Assembly (NCBI RefSeq): GCF_014655295.1
Contig: NZ_BNBI01000014.1
Coordinates: 62,001-126,000 of the forward strand
Origin: Streptomyces fumanus
GTDB taxonomy: Bacteria > Actinomycetota > Actinomycetes > Streptomycetales > Streptomycetaceae
Length of the DNA: 64,000 nt
Reading direction: 5' to 3'
Shown one piece after another: positions 51,521 to 61,647 of the stretch (the first letter of the stretch is position 1; every line of letters begins with the position of its first letter). Under the pieces are notes generated by a model. It was not told where the DNA came from. It searched no databases and saw only the letters and a list, made by a program, of their open reading frames with translations. Both the position numbers and the translations under genes were made by a program.

Positions 51521-52624
51521 ATGACGACCAAGGCGCCCACGGCCCCCGTCCTCGGCACCCGTGCCCTGAACCGCGCGACCCTCGCCCGGCAGTTGCTGCT
51601 GCGCCGCGCGGAGCTGTCCGCCGAGGCCGCCGTCGCCCACCTCGTCGGCCTCCAGGCGCAGAACGTGAAACCGCCGTACTACGCCCTCGCCGCCCGGCTG
51701 GCCGGCTTCACCCCCGAGGCCCTGTCCGCGCCGATGGCGGCCCGCCGGGTCGTCCGCATCGTCACCCTGCGCTCGACCCTCCACACCCACACCGCCGACG
51801 ACTGCCTCACCCTGCGCCCCCTGGTGCAGGCCGCCCGGGACCGGGAGCTGCGCCAGTTCCGCAAGGGCCTGACGGGCGTCGACCCGCACCGCCTCGCCCG
51901 GCTCGCCCGCGACCTGGTCGAGGCCGAGCCGCGCACCCCGCGGGAGCTGCGCGAGGCACTCGGCGCCCGGTGGCCCGACGCCGACCCGGGGGCCCTGTCG
52001 GTGGCCGCCCGCTGTCTGCTGCCGCTGGTGCAGATCACCCCGCGCGGACTGTGGGGCAGGAGCGGCCAGGTCACCCTCACCACCGCCGAGCACTGGCTCG
52101 GCCGCCCCGCCGCCCCCGTCCCCGCGCCCGACGCCACCGTGCTGCGCTACCTCGCCGCCTACGGCCCGGCCTCCGTCAAGGACATGCAGACCTGGGCCGG
52201 CCTGACCAGGCTGCGCCCCGCCTTCGAACGGCTGCGCCCCCGGCTGCTGGTCTTCCGCGACCCGGCCGGCACCGAGCTGTTCGACCTGCCCGACGCGCCC
52301 CGCCCCGACCCGGACACCCCGGCCCCGCCGCGCTTCCTGCCCGAGTTCGACAACCTCCTGCTGTCGCACGCCGACCGCACCCGTGTCGTCCCGCCCGCCC
52401 ACCGCGGCCGGGCCTGGCAGGGCAATCTCGCCCACCGCACCCTGCTCGTCGACGGCTTCCTGGCCGGGCTGTGGCGCCTGGACGCCGACGCCCTGGTCAT
52501 CGAGGCGTTCGGCGACCTCACCGCCGTACAGCGCCGCGAGGTGACCGAGGAGGCGGAGCGACTGCTGGCGACGATGCACCCGGACGGCCCGTACGCCATC
52601 CGCTTCGGCCCCGTACGGGCGTGA
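51521..52624 (+). CDS. AlkZ/YcaQ-like winged-helix protein (HTH_42 family, putative DNA glycosylase)
   Basis: A 367-residue HTH_42 protein. The AlkZ-like hallmark is a QxQ/QxD motif after the first helices; here GLQAQNVKPPYYALAAR supplies Gln-Ala-Gln. A later ARFLPEFDNLLLSHADRTRV-like segment is the family's C-terminal signature (PRFLPEFDNLLLSHADR at about 277-293). AlkZ enzymes excise bulky or crosslinked purine adducts, sometimes those of a self-made antibiotic, but no such cluster is adjacent. ATG 51521 is used. The gene is divergent from the pyruvyl transferase. Confidence 0.82.
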   Translation: MTTKAPTAPVLGTRALNRATLARQLLLRRAELSAEAAVAHLVGLQAQNVKPPYYALAARLAGFTPEALSAPMAARRVVRIVTLRSTLHTHTADDCLTLRPLVQAARDRELRQFRKGLTGVDPHRLARLARDLVEAEPRTPRELREALGARWPDADPGALSVAARCLLPLVQITPRGLWGRSGQVTLTTAEHWLGRPAAPVPAPDATVLRYLAAYGPASVKDMQTWAGLTRLRPAFERLRPRLLVFRDPAGTELFDLPDAPRPDPDTPAPPRFLPEFDNLLLSHADRTRVVPPAHRGRAWQGNLAHRTLLVDGFLAGLWRLDADALVIEAFGDLTAVQRREVTEEAERLLATMHPDGPYAIRFGPVRA

Positions 52625-52712
52625 CGACCCGGTCGGATGGTAAGACCTCCGTCACGGAACACCGACGAAGGCCGAGCCGCCCGGCCACGGCCCGGCACCG
52701 AGGAGGAGCACG

Positions 52713-54383
52713 ATGACGACGGCGACGGAGAGCTTCCGCAGGGCACGGGACTTCCTGCTGGAGCACCGTGAGGACTACGAGGCCGCCTGCGCGGGCTTCG
52801 AGTGGCCCCGCCCGGAGCACTTCAACTGGGCGCTGGACTGGTTCGACGCCATCGCCGCGGACAACGGCCGCACGGCGCTGCACATCGTCGAGGAGGACGG
52901 CACCGAGACCCGCCGGACCTTCGCCGAACTGTCCGCCCGCTCGAACCGCGCCGCGAACCGGCTGCGCGCCTGGGGCGTCGGCGCCGGGGACCGGGTGCTG
53001 GTCATGCTCGGCAACCAGGTCGAGCTGTGGGAGACGGCCCTGGCCGCGATGAAGCTGCGCGCGGTGGTCATCCCCGCCACCCCGCTGCTCGGCCCCGCCG
53101 ACCTGCGCGACCGCGTCGAGCGCGGCCGGGTCCGGCACGTCCTGGTCCGCACCGCGGACACCGGCAAGTTCGACCAGGTCCCCGGCGACTACACCCGGAT
53201 CGCGGTCGGCGGCGCGCCCGCGGGGTGGCTGCCGTACGAGGAGGTGGACACCGCCCCCGACACCTTCACGCCGGACGGGCCCACCCGCGCCGACGACCCG
53301 CTGATGCTGTACTTCACCTCGGGCACCACCGCCCGCCCCAAGCTGGTCGAGCACACCCACGTCTCGTACCCGGTGGGCCATCTGGCCACCATGTACTGGA
53401 TCGGTCTGCGCCCCGGTGACGTGCACCTGAACATCTCCTCGCCGGGCTGGGCCAAGCACGCCTGGTCGAACCTGTTCGCGCCGTGGAACGCGGAGGCGAC
53501 CGTCTTCGTGCACAACTACACCCGGTTCGACCCGGCTCGGCTGATGGACGAGATGGCCCGGGCCCGGGTCACCACCTTCTGCGCCCCGCCGACCGTCTGG
53601 CGGATGCTCATCCAGGCCGACCTCGGCCGGCTCACCACCCCGCCGCGCGAGGTGGTCGCCGCCGGTGAGCCGCTCAACCCCGAGGTGATCGAGCAGGTCC
53701 GCCGGGCCTGGGGGGTGACGGTCCGGGACGGCTTCGGCCAGACCGAGACCGCCGTGCAGGTCGCCAACACCCCCGGCCAGGTGCTCAAGACCGGCTCCAT
53801 GGGCCGCCCCAGCCCCGGCTACCGGGTCGAACTCCTCGACCCGGTCACCGGCGAACCCGGCGCCACCGAGGGCGAGATCGCCCTCGACCTCTCGGCGAAG
53901 CCGGTCGGCCTGATGACCGGCTACCACGGCGACCCCGAGCGCACCGCCGAGGCGATGGCCGGCGGCTACTACCGCACCGGCGACATCGGCGCCCGCGACG
54001 CCGACGGCTACCTCACCTACGTGGGCCGCGCCGACGACGTGTTCAAGGCCAGCGACTACAAGATCAGCCCGTTCGAGCTGGAGAGCGCCCTGCTGGAGCA
54101 CGAGGCGGTCGCCGAGGCCGCCGTCGTGCCTGCCCCCGACGACCTGCGGCTGGCGGTGCCGAAGGCGTACATCGTGCTGGCCGCGGGCTGGGAGCCGGGA
54201 CCGGACACCGCCAAGGTGCTGTTCGAGCACTCCCGGGAGGTGCTCGCCCCCTACAAGCGCATCCGCCGCCTGGAATTCGCCGACCTGCCCAAGACCGTCT
54301 CCGGCAAGATCCGCCGCATCGAGCTGCGCGAGGCGACGGCGGCCGGCTCGGCGGCGGAGTACCGCGAGGAGGACTTCCGGTGA
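52713..54383 (+). CDS. Medium-chain/acetyl-type acyl-CoA synthetase (AMP-binding)
   Basis: A 556-residue adenylate-forming enzyme that activates a carboxylic acid to acyl-AMP and then acyl-CoA. The P-loop is [11 protein letters not shown], the aromatic/acceptor region [10 protein letters not shown], the hinge [14 protein letters not shown] and the C-terminal catalytic Lys in KTVSGKIRR. The pattern is closest to the medium-chain ACSM/acetyl-CoA synthetase type. ATG 52713 has GAGGAGGAG just upstream. Its stop overlaps the next start (GTGA), so two different acyl-CoA ligases are co-translated. Confidence 0.93.
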   Translation: MTTATESFRRARDFLLEHREDYEAACAGFEWPRPEHFNWALDWFDAIAADNGRTALHIVEEDGTETRRTFAELSARSNRAANRLRAWGVGAGDRVLVMLGNQVELWETALAAMKLRAVVIPATPLLGPADLRDRVERGRVRHVLVRTADTGKFDQVPGDYTRIAVGGAPAGWLPYEEVDTAPDTFTPDGPTRADDPLMLYFTSGTTARPKLVEHTHVSYPVGHLATMYWIGLRPGDVHLNISSPGWAKHAWSNLFAPWNAEATVFVHNYTRFDPARLMDEMARARVTTFCAPPTVWRMLIQADLGRLTTPPREVVAAGEPLNPEVIEQVRRAWGVTVRDGFGQTETAVQVANTPGQVLKTGSMGRPSPGYRVELLDPVTGEPGATEGEIALDLSAKPVGLMTGYHGDPERTAEAMAGGYYRTGDIGARDADGYLTYVGRADDVFKASDYKISPFELESALLEHEAVAEAAVVPAPDDLRLAVPKAYIVLAAGWEPGPDTAKVLFEHSREVLAPYKRIRRLEFADLPKTVSGKIRRIELREATAAGSAAEYREEDFR

Positions 54384-55963
54384 ACTCCTACGCGCACGGC
54401 ACCGGCACGACCCCCCTGCTCGGCGACACCATCGGCGCCGACCTGGACCGGGCGGTGGCCACCTGGCCGGACCGCGAGGCCCTGGTCGACGTCCCCTCCG
54501 GCCGCCGCTGGACCTACGCCGAGTTCGGCGCCGAGGTCGACCGGCTGGCGTCCGCGCTGCTGGCCTCCGGAGTGCGCAAGGGCGACCGGGTGGGCATCTG
54601 GGCGGTCAACTGCCCGGAGTGGGTGCTCGTCCAGTACGCCACCGCGCGCCTCGGCGCCGTCATGGTGAACATCAACCCGGCCTACCGCACCCACGAGGCC
54701 GAGTACGTCCTGCAACAGGCCGGTGTCTCCTTCCTGTTCGCCTCGCCCGGCCACAAGTCCAGCGACTACCGGGCGATGGTCGGCGAGGTGCGCGGACGCT
54801 GTCCCGACCTGCGGGAGGTCGTCCACTTCGGCGACCCCGGCTGGCAGGCGCTGCTCGACCGGGCCACCCCCGACCCGCCGTACGAGGAGCTGTCCTGCGA
54901 CGACCCGATCAACATCCAGTACACCTCGGGCACCACCGGCTTCCCCAAGGGCGCGACCCTCTCGCACCACAACATCCTCAACAACGGGTACTTCGTCGGT
55001 GAGCTGGTCGGGTACACCGAGCAGGACCGGATCTGCCTGCCCGTGCCCTTCTACCACTGCTTCGGCATGGTGATGGGCAACCTGGCGGCCACCTCGCACG
55101 GCGCCTGCGTCGTCATCCCCGCCCCGTCCTTCGACCCGCGGGCGACCCTGGAGGCGGTCCAGGCCGAGCGGTGCACCTCCCTGTACGGCGTGCCGACCAT
55201 GTTCATCGCCGAGCTGCACCTGCCGGACTTCGCGGCGTACGACCTCTCCTCGCTGCGCACCGGCATCATGGCGGGCTCGCCCTGCCCGGCGGAGGTGATG
55301 AAACGGGTGGTCGCCGAGATGCACATGGCCGAGGTCGCCATCTGCTACGGCATGACCGAGACCTCCCCGGTCTCCCTGGGGACCCGCAGGGACGACGACC
55401 TGGAGCACCGCACCGGCACCGTCGGCCGGGTCCTGCCGCACCTGGAGGTCAAGGTCGTCGACCCGGCCACCGGCGTCACCCTGCCCCGCGGCGCCACCGG
55501 CGAACTGTGCACCCGGGGCTACAGCGTGATGCTCGGCTACTGGAACGAGCCGGAGAAGACCGCCGAGGTGATCGACCCCGCCCGCTGGATGCACACCGGG
55601 GACCTGGCGGTGATGCGGGAGGACGGGTACGTCGAGATCGCCGGCCGCATCAAGGACATGATCATCCGGGGCGGGGAGAACATCTACCCGCGCGAGATCG
55701 AGGAGTTCCTGCACACCCACCCCGGCATCGCGGACGTCCAGGTCGTCGGGGTGCCGCACGAGCGGTACGGCGAGGAGGTGCTGGCCTGCGTGGTCCCCGC
55801 CGACCCGGCCGCGCCGCCCACCCTGGCGGAGCTGCGCGCGCACTGCGAGGGCAGGCTGGCCCACTACAAGGTGCCCACCCGGCTGCGGATCGTGGACTCC
55901 TTCCCCATGACCGTCTCCGGCAAGGTCCGCAAGATCGAGCTGCGGGAACGCTACGGCGCCTGA
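54380..55963 (+). CDS. Fatty acyl-CoA synthetase (AMP-binding)
   Basis: A 527-residue acyl-CoA ligase. P-loop [13 protein letters not shown], acceptor region [11 protein letters not shown], hinge [20 protein letters not shown] and C-terminal Lys in TVSGKVRK. The [11 protein letters not shown] hinge is typical of fatty acyl-CoA synthases used for beta-oxidation. GTG 54380 overlaps the previous stop by four bases. Followed by 177 bases containing the gcl promoter and operators. Confidence 0.94.
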   Translation: MNSYAHGTGTTPLLGDTIGADLDRAVATWPDREALVDVPSGRRWTYAEFGAEVDRLASALLASGVRKGDRVGIWAVNCPEWVLVQYATARLGAVMVNINPAYRTHEAEYVLQQAGVSFLFASPGHKSSDYRAMVGEVRGRCPDLREVVHFGDPGWQALLDRATPDPPYEELSCDDPINIQYTSGTTGFPKGATLSHHNILNNGYFVGELVGYTEQDRICLPVPFYHCFGMVMGNLAATSHGACVVIPAPSFDPRATLEAVQAERCTSLYGVPTMFIAELHLPDFAAYDLSSLRTGIMAGSPCPAEVMKRVVAEMHMAEVAICYGMTETSPVSLGTRRDDDLEHRTGTVGRVLPHLEVKVVDPATGVTLPRGATGELCTRGYSVMLGYWNEPEKTAEVIDPARWMHTGDLAVMREDGYVEIAGRIKDMIIRGGENIYPREIEEFLHTHPGIADVQVVGVPHERYGEEVLACVVPADPAAPPTLAELRAHCEGRLAHYKVPTRLRIVDSFPMTVSGKVRKIELRERYGA

Positions 55964-56047
55964 GCGTCGGTACCTGTCGAGGCCGCGGCGCCGGGCGCCG
56001 CGGCCGTCCCGTCTCTTGACGTCCTCCGCCCACCCCACTTACCTTGC

Positions 56048-56083
56048 TTCCAGATAGTAGAAGTTAAATTTCGCTATACGGAA
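56048..56083 (+). promoter_or_regulatory. Paired 15-bp operators upstream of gcl
   Basis: TTCCAGATAGTAGAA at 56048-56062 and TTTCGCTATACGGAA at 56069-56083, both imperfect TTCCG-N5-CGGAA palindromes set 21 bases apart (two helical turns). The pair ends 57 bases before the gcl ATG, in an unusually AT-rich patch. The same arrangement lies before hyi. Candidate operator of an IclR-type repressor such as AllR. Confidence 0.7.
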
Positions 56084-56140
56084 TTGCTCACCGCGGGCGC
56101 GACGGGAGTGCGAATCCGACAGCCGAAGCAGGAGTACTCG

Positions 56141-57925
56141 ATGGCTCGTATGACCGCTGCCCGCGCGGCAGTTGAGATCCTCAAGCGCGAGGGCGTCTCG
56201 GACGCGTTCGGTGTGCCGGGCGCGGCGATCAACCCGTTCTACGCGGCGCTCAAGGCGTCCGGCGGCATCACCCACACCCTCGCCCGCCACGTCGAGGGCG
56301 CGTCCCACATGGCCGAGGGCTACACCCGTACCCGCCCCGGCAACATCGGCGTCTGCGTCGGCACCTCCGGACCGGCCGGCACCGACATGATCACCGGCCT
56401 GTACTCGGCGACCGGCGACTCCATCCCGATCCTGTGCATCACCGGCCAGGCCCCGACCGCCGTGATCCACAAGGAGGACTTCCAGGCCGTCGACATCGCC
56501 TCCATCGCCGCGCCGGTCACCAAGATGGCGGTGACCGTCCTGGAGGCCGCGCAGGTCCCCGGCGTCTTCCAGAAGGCGTTCCACCTGATGCGCTCCGGGC
56601 GCCCGGGGCCGGTCCTGATCGACCTGCCGATCGACGTGCAGCTCACCGAGATCGAGTTCGACCCGGAGACCTACGAGCCGCTGCCGGTCTACAAGCCGGC
56701 CGCGACCCGCGCCCAGATCGAGAAGGCGTTCGGGATGCTCGTCGCCGCCGAGCGCCCGCTGATCGTGGCGGGCGGCGGGGTCATCAACGCCGACGCGGCC
56801 GGCCTGCTGGTGGAGTTCGCCGAGCTGACCGGCGTCCCCGTGGTGCCCACCCTGATGGGCTGGGGCGCGCTCCCCGACGACCACGAGCTGAACGCCGGCA
56901 TGGTGGGCCTGCAGACCTCGCACCGCTACGGCAACGCGACCTTCCTGGAGTCCGACTTCGTCCTGGGCATCGGCAACCGCTGGGCCAACCGGCACACCGG
57001 CAAGCTCGACGTCTACACCGCCGGACGCACCTTCGTCCACGTCGACATCGAACCCACCCAGATCGGCAGGATCTTCGCCCCGGACTACGGCATCGCCTCC
57101 GACGCCGGGGCCGCCCTGGAGCTGTTCGTCGAGGTGGCGCGGGAGCACAAGGCCGCCGGGACGCTGCCCGACCGCTCCGCCTGGGCCGCGTCCGCCCAGG
57201 AGAGGCGGGCCACCCTGCAGCGCCGTACCCACTTCGACGACATCCCGATCAAGCCGCAGCGCGTCTACGAGGAGATGAACAAGGCGTTCGGGCCGGAGAC
57301 CCGGTACGTCTCCACCATCGGCCTCTCGCAGATCGCCGGCGCCCAGATGCTGCACGTCTACCGCCCCCGGCACTGGATCAACTGCGGCCAGGCCGGCCCG
57401 CTGGGCTGGACCGTGCCCGCCGCGCTCGGCGTCGCCAAGGCCGACCCCGAGGCCCAGGTCGTCGCCCTCTCCGGGGACTACGACTTCCAGTTCATGCTGG
57501 AGGAACTGGCCGTCGGCGCGCAGCACAAGATCCCGTACGTGCATGTGCTGGTCAACAACTCCTACCTGGGCCTGATCCGCCAGGCGCAGCGCGCCTTCGA
57601 CATCGACTTCCAGGTCAAGCTGGAGTTCGAGAACGTCAACTCGCCCGAGCTGGGCGTCTACGGCGTCGACCACGTCAAGGTCGCCGAGGGCCTGGGCTGC
57701 AAGGCGATCCGGGTGACCGACCCGGCCGAGCTGGGCGCCGCCTTCGAGCAGGCCAAGAAGCTCGCCGCCGAGTACCGGGTGCCGGTCGTCGTGGAGGCGA
57801 TCCTGGAACGGGTCACCAACATCTCCATGTCGGGCACCAACGACATCTCCAACGTGGTGGAGTTCGAGGAGCTGGCCACCGAACCGGGCCACGCCCCGAC
57901 CGCCGTGCGGACCCTGAAGGTCTGA
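56141..57925 (+). CDS. gcl: Glyoxylate carboligase (tartronate-semialdehyde synthase)
   Basis: A 594-residue ThDP/FAD enzyme condensing two glyoxylate molecules to tartronate semialdehyde and CO2. The residue normally a catalytic Glu in ThDP enzymes is Val51 ([16 protein letters not shown]), the diagnostic substitution of E. coli Gcl at the same number. The ThDP motif is GDYDFQFM ending in NN. Length matches E. coli (593). ATG 56141 has GGAG seven bases upstream and starts [14 protein letters not shown], the conserved N-terminus. Paired operators lie upstream, a strong hairpin follows. The glyoxylate would come from the allantoin route of purine breakdown. Confidence 0.97.
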   Translation: MARMTAARAAVEILKREGVSDAFGVPGAAINPFYAALKASGGITHTLARHVEGASHMAEGYTRTRPGNIGVCVGTSGPAGTDMITGLYSATGDSIPILCITGQAPTAVIHKEDFQAVDIASIAAPVTKMAVTVLEAAQVPGVFQKAFHLMRSGRPGPVLIDLPIDVQLTEIEFDPETYEPLPVYKPAATRAQIEKAFGMLVAAERPLIVAGGGVINADAAGLLVEFAELTGVPVVPTLMGWGALPDDHELNAGMVGLQTSHRYGNATFLESDFVLGIGNRWANRHTGKLDVYTAGRTFVHVDIEPTQIGRIFAPDYGIASDAGAALELFVEVAREHKAAGTLPDRSAWAASAQERRATLQRRTHFDDIPIKPQRVYEEMNKAFGPETRYVSTIGLSQIAGAQMLHVYRPRHWINCGQAGPLGWTVPAALGVAKADPEAQVVALSGDYDFQFMLEELAVGAQHKIPYVHVLVNNSYLGLIRQAQRAFDIDFQVKLEFENVNSPELGVYGVDHVKVAEGLGCKAIRVTDPAELGAAFEQAKKLAAEYRVPVVVEAILERVTNISMSGTNDISNVVEFEELATEPGHAPTAVRTLKV

Positions 57926-57945
57926 CACCGCGCCAGCGCAGGGAA

Positions 57946-57980
57946 GAGGGCGGTCCGTTCCCCCGGGACGGACCGCCCTC
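57946..57980. terminator. Terminator between gcl and the convergent TIGR04222-like gene
   Basis: GAGGGCGGTCCGT pairs perfectly with ACGGACCGCCCTC, 13 bp around a nine-base loop, 21 bases after the gcl stop and just before the end of the opposing gene. Confidence 0.85.
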
Positions 57981-57988
57981 CGGCCTTC

Positions 57989-58600
57989 TCAGCCCCGGCC
58001 GCCCGGACGGTCCTGGGGAGGGGCGGCGTCCTCGTACCCGCCGGTCCCCGCGCGCCGTGCGAACCTGCCCCGGCGGCGCGGGCGCACGTCGTCCTCCGGG
58101 TCCTCCCCGGGGCCGGACAGCAGCCCGGCCCGCCGGGCGAAGCGGGGCATCAGCACGCGCAGCGCGGCCTCGCCGTGCAGGGCGACGGCGAGCAGCGTGT
58201 CCTCGTCGCCCAGCCCGTGCCCGCCCCGCGGCAGCGGGTGCCGCTCCCGCAGGAACTCCACCCGGCGCCGGGCGGCCCGGTTGGCGCCCAGCCGCGGATA
58301 CCCCAGCAGCCCGGCGTCGGCGAGCGGGATGCGGGTCAGGGCCAGCGCGAGCCTGACGTCCGGGTGCCGGACCAGCTCCCGTACGGTGAGCGGCTCGTCC
58401 AGGCAGTCCAGCACCGTCCCCGTGAACGGGGGCAGTTCCTCCTCCGGCGGCTCCAGCACGCACAGGGTCCCGCCCGGGCCGGTCTCGACCGCGCCCCGCA
58501 GGCGCAGGTCCACCACCGCGACCGTGACGGCCGCGTGCGGGCCGCCGGCCAGCAGCGCCGTCTCGTGCGGCTCCAGCGCGAAGTCCCTTCCGGTGTCCAT
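57989..58600 (-). CDS. TIGR04222-like protein lacking the membrane part
   Basis: A 203-residue protein whose first 150 residues match the TIGR04222 pattern of streptomycetes: LEPHETALLAGGPHAAVTVAVVDL, LTVRELVRHPDVRLAL, LADAGLL and LRERHPLP. Typical members carry membrane helices and a Gly-rich tail; here the C-terminus is short, charged and without helices. ATG 58600 is preferred to the in-frame GTG 58609 from the position of the GGGGGTGAGG stretch. Function unknown. Convergent with gcl. Confidence 0.75.
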   Translation of the reverse strand: MDTGRDFALEPHETALLAGGPHAAVTVAVVDLRLRGAVETGPGGTLCVLEPPEEELPPFTGTVLDCLDEPLTVRELVRHPDVRLALALTRIPLADAGLLGYPRLGANRAARRRVEFLRERHPLPRGGHGLGDEDTLLAVALHGEAALRVLMPRFARRAGLLSGPGEDPEDDVRPRRRGRFARRAGTGGYEDAAPPQDRPGGRG

Positions 58601-59084
58601 CGGCCTCACCCCCGTGCCCGCTATGTGCCCGGCGGCGGGGGCGGCCCAAGCGCGCGGCGGCCGGTTTCAGAGGAAGACTTGAGGTAGCCCGGCGGAACGC
58701 CGAGAAGCGCCGGACGCGGGGGTTCCGCGTCCGGCGCTCCTGGGACCGGTGAGGGTGCTGTCCGGTGGTGGTGCTGGTGACCGTCCGACGGCGCGAGGCT
58801 GGGCGCGACAGGTCGTTCGCGCCGCCGGACGGAGCATGGGGGGCGGGGAGGCGCCCGGGCCGGGACCGCGGCGGGCGGCGACGGGCCCCGGGTCCGCTCC
58901 CCTCAGGTCGTAGGAGCGGACCGCCGGGCCCTTCACCACCGCACTGGCTCGCCGACCGCCGCGGTCCTCGGGTCCCGCCCGCGGCGCACCGGTGGCCACC
59001 CCTCATCCGGGCCGGCCGGTGCTCCCGCGGGCCACGCGGACGGTCCTGACCTCCCCGTCAGGTCCCGTCCGCGAGCCGGTGGGG
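58601..59084. other. 484-base interval without a supported gene
   Basis: Apart from the terminator hairpin at 58706-58738 I see nothing convincing. Reading frames on both strands (for example 58765-59049 plus and 58667-58999 minus) are low-complexity Arg/Pro/Gly sequences without ribosome sites. Confidence 0.6.
58706..58738. terminator. 14-bp perfect hairpin
   Basis: AGCGCCGGACGCGG pairs with CCGCGTCCGGCGCT around GGGTT. It may end leftward transcription from the catalase gene, whose stop is 347 bases away, or act as a barrier upstream of the TIGR04222-like gene. Confidence 0.7.
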
Positions 59085-60542
59085 TCAGTCCTCGCGCAGG
59101 GCGCGGACCGCCTCCGCCACGCGCTTGCCGTACTCGGGGTCGGCGGCGTGGAAGTGGGCGAGGTTCTTGTCGATCACGTCGTCGCGGGAGACCTGGGACA
59201 GGCCCCCGGCGATGTTGGCGACCAGCCGCTTCTTCTCGTCCTCGGTCATCAGCCGGTACAGCTCGCCGGCCTGGAAGAAGTCGTCGTCCTTGGTGTGCTG
59301 CGGCGCCGCGTGGGTGCCGGTGTGCCCGGAGACGGGCAGCGGCGCGGCCAGCGGGCGGCCGGTCTCCACGGGGCCGTCGTAGGAGTTCGGCTCGTAGTTC
59401 TTGGCGTAACGGGGCTGGTTGTTGGCGGCCATCAGACCGTCCCGGCCGTAGTTCTCCGCGGTGGTGGCGCGCGGCGCGTTGACGGCGAGCTGGGTGTGGT
59501 TGACGCCCAGGCGGTAGCGCTGCGCGTCCGCGTAGGCGAACAGGCGGCCCTGGAGCATCTTGTCGGGGGAGGGGCCGATGCCCGGGACGAAGTTGTTCGG
59601 GGAGAACGCGGCCTGCTCGACCTCGGCGAACACGTTGTCGGGGTTGCGGTCCAGGACCAGCCGGCCCACCCGGCGCAGCGGGTAGTCCCGGTGCGGCCAC
59701 ACCTTGGTCACGTCGAACGGGTTGAAGCGGTAGTCGGCCGCCTCCGCCACCGGCATGAGCTGCACGTGCAGCGTCCAGGACGGGTGCACCCCGCGCTCGA
59801 TGGCCTGGAGCAGGTCCGTCTGGTGCGAGGTCGGGTCCTGGCCCGCGGTCTCGGCCGCCTGCTCGGCGGAGAGGCAGCGGATGCCCTGGTTGGTCTTGAA
59901 GTGGTACTTGACGTAGAACGCCTCGCCCGCGCTGTTGGTCCACTGGTAGGTGTGCGAGCCGAAGCCGTCCATGTGCCGGTAGGAGGCCGGGATGCCGCGG
60001 TCACCCATCAGCCAGGTCACCTGGTGCGTGGCCTCGGGGGAGTTGGCCCAGAAGTCCCAGACGTTGTCCGGCTCCTGACGGCCGGTGAACGGGTCCCGCT
60101 TCTGCGAGTGGATGAAGTCGGGGAACTTGATCGGGTCCTTGATGAAGAACACCGGCGTGTTGTTGCCGACCAGGTCGTAGTTGCCCTCGCGGGTGTAGAA
60201 CTTCACCGCGAAGCCGCGCGGGTCGCGCACCGCGTCCGCGCCGCCGAGCGAGTCGGCGACGGTGGAGAAGCGCACGAAGACCTCGGTGCGCTTGCCGACG
60301 GTGTCCAGGAACTCGGCGTGCGTGTAGTCGGTGACGTCGTCGGTGACCTCGAAGTGCCCGTAGGCGCCGGAGCCGCGGGCGTGCACCACGCGCTCCGGGA
60401 TGCGCTCGCGGTTGAACCGGGCGAGCTTCTCCAGCAGGTGCTGGTCCTGGATCAGGAGCGGGCCGCCGACGCCGGCGGAGGCGGAGTTCTGGTTGTCGGC
60501 GACCGGGGCGCCGGACTCGGTGGTGAGCACGCGCTGCGACAT
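59085..60542 (-). CDS. katA: Clade 3 small-subunit monofunctional catalase
   Basis: A 485-residue haem catalase. The distal site has His54 ([12 protein letters not shown]) and Asn127 ([10 protein letters not shown]); the proximal haem ligand is Tyr337 in [14 protein letters not shown]. All catalytic residues are present and the length fits the small-subunit type. ATG 60542. Its promoter region carries TCAACA-GTT-TGTTGA, the same operator as before uraD, plus an 8-4-8 inverted repeat near the start. Shared control with urate degradation suggests it removes the peroxide made by uricase. Confidence 0.96.
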   Translation of the reverse strand: MSQRVLTTESGAPVADNQNSASAGVGGPLLIQDQHLLEKLARFNRERIPERVVHARGSGAYGHFEVTDDVTDYTHAEFLDTVGKRTEVFVRFSTVADSLGGADAVRDPRGFAVKFYTREGNYDLVGNNTPVFFIKDPIKFPDFIHSQKRDPFTGRQEPDNVWDFWANSPEATHQVTWLMGDRGIPASYRHMDGFGSHTYQWTNSAGEAFYVKYHFKTNQGIRCLSAEQAAETAGQDPTSHQTDLLQAIERGVHPSWTLHVQLMPVAEAADYRFNPFDVTKVWPHRDYPLRRVGRLVLDRNPDNVFAEVEQAAFSPNNFVPGIGPSPDKMLQGRLFAYADAQRYRLGVNHTQLAVNAPRATTAENYGRDGLMAANNQPRYAKNYEPNSYDGPVETGRPLAAPLPVSGHTGTHAAPQHTKDDDFFQAGELYRLMTEDEKKRLVANIAGGLSQVSRDDVIDKNLAHFHAADPEYGKRVAEAVRALRED

Positions 60543-60578
60543 CGTGGACCTTCCGTGCGGGTGTCAGCGAAAACGTCG

Positions 60579-60598
60579 AGCGGAAAACCGTTTCCGCT
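60579..60598. promoter_or_regulatory. 8-4-8 inverted repeat before the catalase start
   Basis: AGCGGAAAACCGTTTCCGCT, a perfect 8-bp inverted repeat with a four-base spacer, 36 bases upstream of the catalase ATG. Either a second operator or a hairpin in the leader mRNA. Confidence 0.5.
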
Positions 60599-60630
60599 TC
60601 GTGGAGCCTAGGTTTGGGGTGTTCAGAACG

Positions 60631-60645
60631 TCAACAGTTTGTTGA
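60631..60645. promoter_or_regulatory. Operator TCAACA-GTT-TGTTGA upstream of katA
   Basis: Perfect 6-3-6 inverted repeat 88 bases upstream of the catalase ATG. Its reverse complement is identical to the site at 63311-63325 before uraD, over all 15 bases including the spacer. Confidence 0.75.
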
Positions 60646-60724
60646 GGAAGGTTCCGGGCGGCGCCGCCGCCTGGGCGCGACGGGACAGATGTCGGCGCCG
60701 GCGCCGCCCGGAGGTCCGGGTGGG

Positions 60725-61615
60725 TCAGACCTGGGCGCCGGAGAGCCGCTCCACGGCCCGCAGCAGGGCGGAGTGGTCCAGGCCGCCGTCGCCCTGGGCG
60801 CGCAGGGAGGCCACCAACTGGGCGACCACCGCGCCGACCGGCAGGGCCGCGCCGACCGCGCGGGCGGCGTCGGTGACGATGCCCATGTCCTTGTGGTGCA
60901 GGTCGATGCGGAAGCCCGGCGCGAAGTCGCGGTTCAGGAAGTTGTCCTTCTTCCGCGTCAGCACGGTGGAGCCGGCCAGCCCGCCGTTGAGGACGTCCAG
61001 CGCCGCCTTCAGGTCGACGCCCGACTTCTCCAGGAAGACCACGGCCTCGGCGCACGCCTGGATGTTCACGGCGACGATGAGCTGGTTGGCGGCCTTCACG
61101 GTCTGGCCCGAGCCGTGCGGGCCGCACAGCACGATCGTCTTGCCCAGCGCTTCGAGGAGCGGCTTGGCCTCGTCGAAGTCGGCCTGCTCGCCGCCGACCA
61201 TGATGGACAGCACGGCCTCGATCGCGCCGGCCTCGCCGCCGGACACCGGGGCGTCCAGCACCCGGATGCCCTTGTCCCGGCCGGCCTTCGCCAGGTCGAC
61301 GGAGGTCCCCGGGGTGATCGAGGACATGTCGATCAGCAGCGCGCCGGAGCGGGCGTTCTCCAGGATGCCGTCGGGGCCGTACGCGATGGCCTCGACCTGC
61401 GGGGAGGCCGGCACCATCGTGACGATGACATCGGCGTCCCGGACGGCCTCGGCGATGGAACCGGCCGCGGTGCCGCCGGCGGCGGCCAGCCGGTCCAGCT
61501 TCTCCTGCTCCAGCGTGTAACCGGTGACCTGGTAACCCGCCTTGATCAGGTTCTCGGACATGGGGGAGCCCATGATGCCGAGACCGATCCAGGCGACCTT
61601 GGGAAGAGTGCTCAT
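60725..61615 (-). CDS. glxR: Tartronate semialdehyde reductase (2-hydroxy-3-oxopropionate reductase)
   Basis: A 296-residue beta-hydroxyacid dehydrogenase. NAD(P) binding uses GLGIMG (11-16), the substrate loop is DAPVSGGEAGA and the catalytic Lys lies in GQTVKAANQ. It reduces the Gcl product tartronate semialdehyde to glycerate. Length equals E. coli GlxR/GarR (about 294). ATG 61615; it lies 32 bases downstream of hyi, forming a hyi-glxR operon under the paired operators before hyi. Confidence 0.95.
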   Translation of the reverse strand: MSTLPKVAWIGLGIMGSPMSENLIKAGYQVTGYTLEQEKLDRLAAAGGTAAGSIAEAVRDADVIVTMVPASPQVEAIAYGPDGILENARSGALLIDMSSITPGTSVDLAKAGRDKGIRVLDAPVSGGEAGAIEAVLSIMVGGEQADFDEAKPLLEALGKTIVLCGPHGSGQTVKAANQLIVAVNIQACAEAVVFLEKSGVDLKAALDVLNGGLAGSTVLTRKKDNFLNRDFAPGFRIDLHHKDMGIVTDAARAVGAALPVGAVVAQLVASLRAQGDGGLDHSALLRAVERLSGAQV

Positions 61616-61647
61616 GGTGAGGGTGCCTCTCGGTACGGGAAAAGTTC

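Noticed and set aside
58667-59049. Two frames of about 100 codons in the interval before katA
   Set aside because: Low-complexity, no recognisable family, and one crosses the 14-bp hairpin.
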